A stretch of 5,760 nucleotides of DNA, from NCBI GenBank assembly GCA_002719575.1, contig PBHS01000019.1, forward strand, positions 17,194-22,953, in the 5' to 3' direction. Positions 1-5,509 of the stretch are shown one piece after another. This DNA is from Gammaproteobacteria bacterium. GTDB taxonomy: Bacteria > Pseudomonadota > Gammaproteobacteria > Pseudomonadales > Pseudohongiellaceae. The notes beneath the pieces were generated by a model. It searched no databases and was not told the origin of the DNA. It saw only the letters and a program-made list of their open reading frames with translations. The number at the start of each line of letters is the position of its first letter. The stretch's first letter is position 1. Made by a program: the position numbers and the translations under genes.

Positions 1-1070
1 CCGCGCACAGTGAGCCGCTGCTCTTTGGCAAACTCTAGCATCCGAGTCAACGGTTTCATGGCATCCCGTGCAACTTCCGAGTTCACTTCAATAGCATTTA
101 CTGGGTTGGAGAGGCTGGTGCGCAATGACTCCAAGGAATTCATTGCCATCCACGGGCAATGGGCGCAACTTCGGCAGGTAGCGTCCTCTCCAGCAGTAGG
201 CGCGACGATAAACTTTTTGTGGGGCGATGCTTGTTGAAGCTTGTGAAAAATACCTCTGTCAGTCGCCACAATAAACGCATCATTTGGTAATCGCTGCGAA
301 GCCGAAATGATTTGGGTGGTCGAGCCAACAAAATCGGACATTTCCAAAACCGCTTGCGGAGATTCCGGGTGCGCCAATATTGCCGCGTTTGGATGCAGGC
401 GCCGCATGTCCTCCAACCCCCGCGATTTGAACTCCTCGTGCACAATGCAAGCAGCATCCCACAGCAGGACATCCGCACCGGTGGTGCGCTGCACATAGCT
501 GCCCAGATGTTTGTCTGGCGCCCAAAGAATTTGCTTACCCTGTTCCGATAAGTACTCCGCAACTTCCAGTGCAATGCTTGAGGTGACTACCCAGTCCGCT
601 CTCGCTTTTACGGCTGCAGAGGTGTTTGCATAAACCACAACTTCTCTGTCAGGGTGCGCATCACAGAACTGCGCGAAATCTTCAATGGGACACGCGATGT
701 CCAGCGAACAGGTCGCATCCAAAGTCGGCATCAGGACGGTCTTTTTAGGAGACAGAATCTTTGCAGTCTCTCCCATAAACCGCACCCCTGCGACAATGAG
801 CATTTCTGCGTCACAATCATGACCAAACCTCGCCATCTCAAGGCTGTCACCCACGAATCCACCAGTCTCTTCAGCTAGCTCTTGTAACGCTCCGTCAGTG
901 TAGTAATGTGCGACAAGGAGAGCATTTCTCTTCCTCAACAAAGAAAGGATTTCGGATTTGCAGTCCTCGGCTTCCGCCGGAGACAGCGCGGGGGGTGCTC
1001 CCGCGCGAGCCAAATATCGACGAACGATCATCTGGTCTGAAGCGAGCTGACTTGAGGGCGTGTTTGTCAT
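1..1070 (-). CDS. nadA: Quinolinate synthase NadA (3' end beyond the window)
   Basis: NadA condenses iminoaspartate (made by NadB) with dihydroxyacetone phosphate to give quinolinate, the first pyridine intermediate of de novo NAD synthesis in the cytoplasm. I translated the minus strand by hand from the ATG at 1070 and found 356 uninterrupted codons to the window edge. The three [4Fe-4S] ligands expected for the family are present: Cys121 ([10 protein letters not shown]), Cys208 (CIVHEEF) and Cys305 at the end of [13 protein letters not shown]. Other family blocks are VAHYYTD (53-59), GDSLEMARF (74-82), [13 protein letters not shown] (96-108), [14 protein letters not shown] (147-160), HPESPQA (234-240) and ATDRGIF (269-275). 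E. coli NadA has 347 residues and the offset is about 8, so only a few codons should be missing. No clear Shine-Dalgarno precedes the start; Met14 is an alternative. A weak extended -10 (TGC TAACAT) lies at 1107-1099. Identity is very secure. Confidence 0.97.
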   Translation of the reverse strand, partial: MTNTPSSQLASDQMIVRRYLARAGAPPALSPAEAEDCKSEILSLLRKRNALLVAHYYTDGALQELAEETGGFVGDSLEMARFGHDCDAEMLIVAGVRFMGETAKILSPKKTVLMPTLDATCSLDIACPIEDFAQFCDAHPDREVVVYANTSAAVKARADWVVTSSIALEVAEYLSEQGKQILWAPDKHLGSYVQRTTGADVLLWDAACIVHEEFKSRGLEDMRRLHPNAAILAHPESPQAVLEMSDFVGSTTQIISASQRLPNDAFIVATDRGIFHKLQQASPHKKFIVAPTAGEDATCRSCAHCPWMAMNSLESLRTSLSNPVNAIEVNSEVARDAMKPLTRMLEFAKEQRLTVR

Positions 1071-1267
1071 GTTTATTAACGAGTTACAGATATCAATAAT
1101 GTTAGCACACACGGAGAGGCGCCGCCCTCTGGCAGCCTCGAAGCCGGCGTTGCATCCTTTGTACGAATTCGGAATAACCAAGCGAGCTTCGGCATTATCG
1201 CGACAGGCCCTAACCTACTGCTTCCCCAAACCGGTACAGCACATCACAAAGCTTGAAAGCGAATAAG

Positions 1268-1343
1268 TGGTGGGTCGTATAGGATTCGAACCTATGACCA
1301 ATTGGTTAAAAGCCAACTGCTCTACCGACTGAGCTAACGACCC
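1268..1343 (-). tRNA. tRNA-Lys, anticodon UUU, CCA encoded
   Basis: A complete 76-nt cloverleaf can be folded on the minus strand. The acceptor stem is GGGTCGT/ACGACCC, the D arm is GCTC-AGTCGGTA-GAGC, and the anticodon stem is GTTGG/CCAAT with one G-U pair. The anticodon loop is CTTTTAA, placing anticodon TTT at 1310-1308. The variable loop is TGGTC, the T arm is ATAGG-TTCGAAT-CCTAT, the discriminator is A and the CCA tail is encoded. It reads AAA and AAG lysine codons. A tRNA-Lys between cpoB and nadA matches the E. coli locus, where a cluster of lysine and valine tRNAs sits at this point; only one copy is visible here. I see no strong intrinsic terminator downstream. Confidence 0.98.
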
Positions 1344-1356
1344 ACGGGAGGGCGGT

Positions 1357-1384
1357 ATAGTACTATCAAACTGGAAAAACTCAA
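1357..1384 (-). promoter_or_regulatory. Candidate sigma-70 promoter for tRNA-Lys
   Basis: On the minus strand a -35-like TTGAGT (1384-1379) is followed, after a 16-nt spacer, by a -10-like TACTAT (1362-1357). A GC-rich discriminator, ACCGCCCTCCC, then runs to the tRNA 5' end. A start about 7 nt below the -10 would leave only a short leader. GC-rich discriminators are typical of stable-RNA promoters under stringent (ppGpp) control, so growth-rate regulation is inferred. Each hexamer matches the consensus only in part. An alternative -10, TATACC at 1359-1354, would need a 19-nt spacer. Confidence 0.5.
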
Positions 1385-1406
1385 GTCGCCCCTTAATATT
1401 TAGATC

Positions 1407-1419
1407 AGCAGTTGGCTTT
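1407..1419 (+). repeat. 13-nt inverted copy of the tRNA-Lys anticodon arm
   Basis: The plus strand at 1407-1419 reads AGCAGTTGGCTTT. This is identical to tRNA-Lys residues 23-35, which are encoded on the minus strand at 1321-1309: the 3' side of the D stem, A26, the 5' anticodon stem and part of the loop. The two copies are therefore in inverted orientation, 85 nt apart. The second copy lies just upstream of the candidate tRNA promoter, so it would not be part of a transcript starting there. The match stops abruptly at both ends. Confidence 0.75.
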
Positions 1420-1434
1420 CTTACTTAAAGCGGA

Positions 1435-1447
1435 CTGAGTCACTCAG
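1435..1447. repeat. 13-nt perfect palindrome
   Basis: CTGAGTCACTCAG is perfectly self-complementary around a single central base. As RNA it could form a 5-bp stem with a 3-nt loop. It is not GC-rich and no T-run follows on either strand, so it is a poor terminator. It sits about 50 nt upstream of the candidate tRNA promoter -35, so a protein-binding site is possible, but nothing identifies a regulator. Confidence 0.4.
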
Positions 1448-1692
1448 CTGCCTGTTGGCAAACTCTTATCTACTGCAACGACAGCTACCGCTAAAGCCAC
1501 GAGCGCTCTCTTCATTGCCTGTGTGATAACATACTACCGCAAGACGTCGAACTCGCAGTCCCATACGCTTTTTTATGATATCGGCTTGATTTGTTCTATC
1601 AGTGGCGCTTCTCAAATTTTAGATCTGCCTTGCCCAGAGAATCGGTTAGATTTAAACCTTTGAAGAGCCCCATCCGGGGTCAATGGCCCGTC

Positions 1693-1768
1693 GCCGAAAA
1701 AGACATGGTCGGTGTCACAGCACTTACGCCATCATGATGAGCCTGTCAGTCGGACGGACACCTTCGGC
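1693..1768. repeat. Compound dyad, possible structured RNA or operator
   Basis: On the minus strand GCCGAAGGTGTC (1768-1757) can pair with GACACC (1716-1711) and, after 12 unpaired bases, with TTCGGC (1698-1693). That gives 12 bp split by a one-sided bulge. The intervening 40 nt contain the palindrome CATCATGATG (1730-1739). The outer arm overlaps an imperfect dyad GTCaGTCgGACgGAC (1745-1759). Transcripts reading on from cpoB would contain this structure. I do not recognise a known riboswitch or ribozyme core, and the element could be chance. Confidence 0.35.
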
Positions 1769-1918
1769 TACACAGCAGTTTTAAGTCCCACTAGCAGGGA
1801 TTGAAAGATCATGGTGCTCGAGAAAGTAGTGAATTGAAGCTCGGTAATATGCAGACGGTCCAAGCACAAGATAACTCAACGGCGCTGAGACTACTGCAAT
1901 GCTGATGAAATTAATGGA

Positions 1919-2869
1919 TTAATCGAGAGAGAGTAGTCGCGTGTCAGCAAGATTAGCAACGCCTGTGTTCGGAAAACGGCGTTTAATTTCGTTTAACAAC
2001 TGCTTGGCCTGCTGAATATTCCCGAGTCCTTGGTAAGCCAATCCCAGTCCATACATTGCATCAGGCAATTTGGCAGACTCTGCATACTCGGCAAGAATGA
2101 CTTCGTAGGAATCACGCGCTTCGGCATAGCGATTCAAGTAGAGAAAAGCTTGCCCTTTCCAATAAAAAGCATTGGTTACAAATCGTCCCTGAGGATAGAT
2201 ACTAAGGTATTGATCAAACTCTGCGATAGAGCGCTCGAAGTTGCTATTTATCACCGAATCGTATGCCATCTGATAAAGCTGTTGTTCGCTCAATACTGCT
2301 GGCTGCAGCGTCCCTCTCGCATCTGCGCGTCTCGCTGGGCCTGCCGTCTCCCTCCCAGGATCATCAGGCACCGGACTATCGCGCGAAACTTGTGACTCTT
2401 CTAACAGGAGTTTTCGCTCTAAAGGCGCATTATCGTCAATTTCACCACGCGAGCCTATCGACTGGTTTGGTGCGACAGCCTCAGTAGATTGCTTTTGAGT
2501 TGCCGTTTCCAAATTCCGCAGCCTGTCATCCGTGTCGGTATAGCGATTTAGCGTGTCTCGTTGCAGTTTGCGTAACTCGAAGGCTTGCTCCTCGACCATG
2601 CCGCGCAAGGCCTGGATCTCCGCCTGAAGCTGGCGATTCTGATCAAGCAAAAGTGAGAGCGCATCATTATTCATTGGCGCTTGTCTGTCGACCGAAGGGC
2701 TGCCAATACCAACAGGCTGTGACTCTATCACGGCGCCAGGACCCTGAGCTGATAAAGCTGTCGCCATGCCAAGCAGCAAAAAGCCGACAAAGATATGTTC
2801 CGACATAGGAAACACCCGTTTATCCGTTTTCTTATCGAACGAAGATCTTAACGCGACGGGAAAAAACAT
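1919..2869 (-). CDS. cpoB: Tol-Pal-associated periplasmic TPR protein CpoB (YbgF)
   Basis: CpoB is a periplasmic protein that binds TolA and coordinates PBP1B-driven septal peptidoglycan synthesis with outer-membrane constriction. Numbering from the ATG at 2869 gives 316 residues. There is a hydrophobic segment HIFVGFLLLGMATALSA with likely signal cleavage after Ala41. A coiled-coil trimerisation region follows at about 70-122 (LQAEIQALRGMVEEQAFELR...YTDTDDRLRNLE), then a disordered linker at about 123-193. Three tetratricopeptide repeats fill about 196-302; one contains NAFYWKGQAFLYLNRYAEA. E. coli CpoB has about 263 residues. The start is uncertain. ATG 2869 supplies a basic n-region (R8, K13, K14, K17, R18) but no ribosome site. 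ATG 2806 (Met22) has GGTG six bases upstream, but its signal peptide would have no Lys or Arg. The gene follows tolB directly, where pal would be expected. Confidence 0.93.
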   Translation of the reverse strand: MFFPVALRSSFDKKTDKRVFPMSEHIFVGFLLLGMATALSAQGPGAVIESQPVGIGSPSVDRQAPMNNDALSLLLDQNRQLQAEIQALRGMVEEQAFELRKLQRDTLNRYTDTDDRLRNLETATQKQSTEAVAPNQSIGSRGEIDDNAPLERKLLLEESQVSRDSPVPDDPGRETAGPARRADARGTLQPAVLSEQQLYQMAYDSVINSNFERSIAEFDQYLSIYPQGRFVTNAFYWKGQAFLYLNRYAEARDSYEVILAEYAESAKLPDAMYGLGLAYQGLGNIQQAKQLLNEIKRRFPNTGVANLADTRLLSLD

Positions 2870-2883
2870 AATCGGGCCAGCTC

Positions 2884-4191
2884 TTAATCAAAAAAGGGAG
2901 ACCACGCAGGCTCTCGCACATCACCTGCAATCGATGGTAAACGGAACTTTACGCGACCGTCAATGGACACAGCGTCTAACACACCCCTACCACCAAACTT
3001 CGTACCGTACATAATCATACTGCCGTTAGGCGCAACACTTGGCGATTCATCCAGTGACGTATCAGTTAGCGTGATGACCCGCAGCGTTTCAATGTTTAGA
3101 ACGGCGATCTGATAGTTGGGACTTCGGCGCGTCTCTCTTCGGACATGAACCATATTGACACCATCTGGCAAGAATTGACCTTTCATACATTGAAAACAAT
3201 CATATGTCAGACGCTCAACGTTAAAAGAGCTGGCCCCTACTGCCATTTGGTAAATTTGCGGCTGTCCGGTCCGGTCCGACATAAAAACGATCGACCGACC
3301 ATCCTTCGACCATGCCGGCTCAGTATCGATGGCGGGATGATCCGTTACTCTTATCAGCTCATTATTCAGCAAGTCCTGTACATAAATATCCGGACTTCCG
3401 TCCTTTGACAAGACCATGGCCAGACGGGTCCCATCGGGCGACCAGACCGGAGAGCTATTGATGTTTGGATAATTGGTGATTTGCCGCCGCTGGCCCGTAG
3501 CAAGATTCTGGGTGTAAATTCTTGGCAAGCTGGTCTCAAAAGAGACGTAAGCAATATCCTCACCGTTTGGCGACCAACTTGGGGACATGATCGGCTCGTT
3601 GGACTCCAGCAGCACTTGAGCACGCTGACCGTCGTAGTCTGCTTTTTCAAGGCGGAAAACAGTTTGACCATTAGCAGACTGCTCGGACACGATATAGAGA
3701 ATCTGTGTGGTAAAAGCACCACGGGTGCCTGTTACAAGTTCGAACACCACATTGCTGATTTCATGACCGATGTCGCGTAGTTGCGTAACGCTTCCGGTTA
3801 ATATCTCACCAGCCAGCTTTAATTCACGATTGATATCGAAGAATTCATACTGCACTTGGACCAACTGACTGCCCTGCGCCCGGTTTATTTTGCCAATCAG
3901 TAAATATTCTTGGGCGAGCACCCGCCAATCGCGAAAAAAAACCTCTGCTTCCTCACTCGGCAGGCTTAACATGTCTCCTGGAGAGAGTGATCGAAACTCT
4001 CCGACTTGCTGAAGATCGTCCATAACAATCTGATCGACATCTTCACTTAATACGCCACTGCCCTCCCAGGCGAACGGAACTATGGCGATCGGAATTGGGT
4101 TGTCGACTCCCTGAGTAATCTGGATACTCAGCTCAGCAAGCGCATTAGCGGACAACAGGCAAATCAGAACAAAAAAGACTCGGCTTATCAT
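2884..4191 (-). CDS. tolB: Tol-Pal system periplasmic beta-propeller TolB
   Basis: TolB is the soluble periplasmic component that passes between TolA and Pal and helps recycle Pal to division sites. The 435-residue product is full length (E. coli about 430). A Sec signal peptide occupies 1-19, with cleavage expected after SANALA, so the mature N-terminus ELSIQITQG would be the TolA-binding strand. An N-terminal alpha/beta domain covers about 30-155. A beta-propeller of PD40/WD40-like blades follows, including SPSWSPNG (203-210), SSPVWSPDG (246-254), TEPAWSKDG (290-298), SPSVAPNG (383-390) and a terminal EPAWSPFFD (427-435). The TEPxW turn is at a position that genetics in E. coli places on the Pal-binding face. 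An unusual CFQC pair (Cys332, Cys335) sits in the fifth blade region. The start lies 2 nt after the tolA stop, implying translational coupling. No good Shine-Dalgarno is near the ATG. Confidence 0.97.
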   Translation of the reverse strand: MISRVFFVLICLLSANALAELSIQITQGVDNPIPIAIVPFAWEGSGVLSEDVDQIVMDDLQQVGEFRSLSPGDMLSLPSEEAEVFFRDWRVLAQEYLLIGKINRAQGSQLVQVQYEFFDINRELKLAGEILTGSVTQLRDIGHEISNVVFELVTGTRGAFTTQILYIVSEQSANGQTVFRLEKADYDGQRAQVLLESNEPIMSPSWSPNGEDIAYVSFETSLPRIYTQNLATGQRRQITNYPNINSSPVWSPDGTRLAMVLSKDGSPDIYVQDLLNNELIRVTDHPAIDTEPAWSKDGRSIVFMSDRTGQPQIYQMAVGASSFNVERLTYDCFQCMKGQFLPDGVNMVHVRRETRRSPNYQIAVLNIETLRVITLTDTSLDESPSVAPNGSMIMYGTKFGGRGVLDAVSIDGRVKFRLPSIAGDVREPAWSPFFD

Positions 4192-4193
4192 GA

Positions 4194-5027
4194 TTAGTTC
4201 AAAAGATCCTCGGGCTCGAATATTAAGGATAGCGATCTAAAATTCGTATTAAAAACGTTAATCGGCAAACTCTGCAACTCCCTGAACGGTGCTGCCCGAT
4301 AAAGCGCATTCTCTGCAGATCGATCAAATGCTGGATCGCCACTGGACTGCGTGATGACAGCGTCCAGCACTTCTCCCGTCGGTAGCATCCTGATCTGCAG
4401 GACAGCTCGCATTCCATTGCGCGCGCTTGGAGGCCTTGACCACATCTCTTGGACAGCTCGTTGAATCAGAGTGGTCGCACTCTGCACTAGCTCGTACTCA
4501 GTCCGAGCCGCTTCCGCCGCCGAAGCCTCCGCCGATTCTTCCTGTCGACGCCGCTCCAGTTCCTGTTGCCTCTTCAGTTCTTGTTCGGCGGCGATTTCTT
4601 GCTGACGTCGTCTTTCCAATTCTGCCTCTCCACGTTCCCTTTCTTCGCGCTCGGCAAGCGCCCGCAGCCTCTCCAGCTCTTCACGCTCCCGCAGGGCTGC
4701 TTTTTCTCGCTCCAAGCGCTGTTGCTCTGCCTCCCGCTGTTGCGACTCTTCCCTCTCCAGTCGTTGTTCTTCATCCCGTTGCAGTTTCTGTCGTTGCTGT
4801 TGCTCGACACGTCTCTGCTCCCTCAACTGCCGATTTCGAAGCTGCGGATTCTCATCGATAAAAAGTGCTTTTATTACCGTCGGTTTAATCAACTCAAAGG
4901 ACTGAGCTTCAGATCCGGATTGCAGGTAAAGTAGAGTAAAAAAGATTATTATATGGATAATAAGTGCGACAGCGACTGACAACGGATAGCCGTTGTAGAT
5001 CACGAGATTGCTCAGCGGAGTATTCAT
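4194..5027 (-). CDS. tolA: Tol-Pal system trans-periplasmic protein TolA
   Basis: TolA is anchored in the inner membrane, is energised by TolQR and reaches across the periplasm to TolB, Pal and CpoB. From the ATG at 5027 it has 277 residues, shorter than E. coli TolA (421). One transmembrane helix covers about 14-35 (YPLSVAVALIIHIII...), with a membrane histidine at 25 as in the family's TolQ-contacting helix; the residue four before it is Ala rather than the Ser of E. coli. Domain II (about 61-173) is a single Arg/Glu/Gln-rich helical rod. Domain III (about 176-277) has the TolA/TonB-like signature: AVQEMWSRPPSARNGM, PTGEVLDAVITQSSGDPAFD and AENALYRAAPF. There is no cysteine, so the domain III disulfide known in E. 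coli is absent. A GTG at 5033 is an alternative start. It lies about 11 nt after the tolR stop. Confidence 0.95.
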   Translation of the reverse strand: MNTPLSNLVIYNGYPLSVAVALIIHIIIFFTLLYLQSGSEAQSFELIKPTVIKALFIDENPQLRNRQLREQRRVEQQQRQKLQRDEEQRLEREESQQREAEQQRLEREKAALREREELERLRALAEREERERGEAELERRRQQEIAAEQELKRQQELERRRQEESAEASAAEAARTEYELVQSATTLIQRAVQEMWSRPPSARNGMRAVLQIRMLPTGEVLDAVITQSSGDPAFDRSAENALYRAAPFRELQSLPINVFNTNFRSLSLIFEPEDLLN

Positions 5028-5038
5028 ACTCACTTTAG

Positions 5039-5479
5039 TCAGATCGCATCGAGCGGTTGAGTGATAAAATTCGGGTTCGTCACGCCAGCCTCATTGAGCG
5101 TGGTGATCAGATTAATCATTGAGCCCCAAGCAGCTTGCGTGTCTCCCTCGATAAGCACCTGAATATCCGGGTTCGCGTTAATGATCCTTCCGACCTGCTC
5201 CCCCACTACGCTTAATGTTACTGCCTGTCTTTCTTCTCCCGTAGCACCAATACTCAGAAAATAGTCGCCAGCGGCTGTGGTAGACACAATGAGGGTCGCA
5301 ATATTTTCATCTATATCGAGAGGCTCATTATTGGCCTGCGGTAAATCGACCTCTATACCTTGTTCGAGCATGGGCGCAGTAACCATAAATACTATAAGCA
5401 GCACCAGCATCACATCGATGTATGGAACGACATTGATCTCGGCAACGGGTTTACGCTTTTTGCGGATCATCATTTCCAT
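5039..5479 (-). CDS. tolR: Tol-Pal system proton-channel subunit TolR
   Basis: TolR pairs with TolQ to form the proton-conducting inner-membrane motor, of the ExbD/TolR family, that energises TolA. From the ATG at 5479 it has 146 residues, close to the usual 140-150. A short basic cytoplasmic tail (IRKKRKPVAE) precedes one transmembrane helix (INVVPYIDVMLVLLIVFMVTAPM). The essential membrane aspartate is Asp22 in PYIDVMLVL. The periplasmic domain follows and ends with VLIEGDTQAAWGSMINLIT...GVTNPNFITQP. Start choice is open: a TTG at 5488 and ATGs at 5473 and 5470 are also in frame, and none has a clear ribosome site. It begins about 30 nt after the tolQ stop. Confidence 0.96.
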   Translation of the reverse strand: MEMMIRKKRKPVAEINVVPYIDVMLVLLIVFMVTAPMLEQGIEVDLPQANNEPLDIDENIATLIVSTTAAGDYFLSIGATGEERQAVTLSVVGEQVGRIINANPDIQVLIEGDTQAAWGSMINLITTLNEAGVTNPNFITQPLDAI

Positions 5480-5509
5480 AGCTGACAAAATTTGCTTTAC
5501 GAACCGGGC

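Larger units (their letters stand above)
1344..1918. other. Gene-free spacer between cpoB and tRNA-Lys
   Basis: This 575-nt stretch has no open reading frame of convincing length or recognisable product on either strand. It holds the tRNA promoter near its low end, a 13-nt inverted copy of the tRNA-Lys anticodon arm (1407-1419), a 13-nt palindrome (1435-1447), a palindrome CATCATGATG (1730-1739) inside a larger dyad (1693-1768), and two overlapping minus-strand micro-ORFs of 23 and 32 codons (1515-1444 and 1564-1466). Below the cpoB stop only a weak hairpin CTCAG-CGCCG-TTGAG (about 1889-1875) is present, followed by TTATCTT, so no strong intrinsic terminator closes the tol operon. In Pseudomonas queE and queC lie in the equivalent interval; I found no trace of either here. 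Confidence 0.7.

Noticed and set aside
140..574. A 144-codon minus-strand reading frame inside nadA.
   Set aside because: It is out of frame with the NadA translation, which shows the family motifs without interruption across the same bases.
1060..1266. A 68-codon plus-strand frame in the tRNA-nadA spacer.
   Set aside because: It overlaps the nadA start in antisense and has no recognisable motif or supported ribosome site. The spacer is better read as nadA upstream sequence.
1071..1267. Search for further tRNA genes (tandem tRNAs as in E. coli) between tRNA-Lys and nadA.
   Set aside because: No second T-arm or acceptor stem consistent with a tRNA was found on either strand.
1778..1807. A 30-nt segment starting GTTTTAAGTCCC and ending GGGATTGAAAG that resembles a CRISPR repeat, with ATTGAAAG at the end and an internal TCCC/GGGA dyad.
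   Set aside because: It occurs once only. No second copy, spacer periodicity or cas gene is in the window, so the resemblance is treated as chance.
1900..1927. CTGATGA followed by a small ATTAA/TTAAT stem near the cpoB stop, recalling a hammerhead ribozyme core.
   Set aside because: The required GAAA after stem II is absent (CGAG is found), and the segment overlaps the cpoB stop on the other strand.
2030..2808. Plus-strand reading frames of 74-121 codons opposite cpoB.
   Set aside because: They show no recognisable domain and lie antisense to a well-supported CpoB with coiled coil and TPR repeats.
2812..2825. D-K-R-V in the cpoB N-terminal extension, similar to the D-R-R-V-E-I end common in OmpA-like Pal domains, suggesting a scar of pal deletion.
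   Set aside because: Four residues are far too few to support homology, and nothing else in the junction resembles Pal.
4427..4934. Long plus-strand reading frames (144 and 122 codons) opposite tolA, rich in Leu, Pro, Ala and Phe.
   Set aside because: They are antisense to the Arg/Glu/Gln-rich coiled coil of TolA. Its codon bias removes stops on the opposite strand, and the low-complexity products match no family I know.
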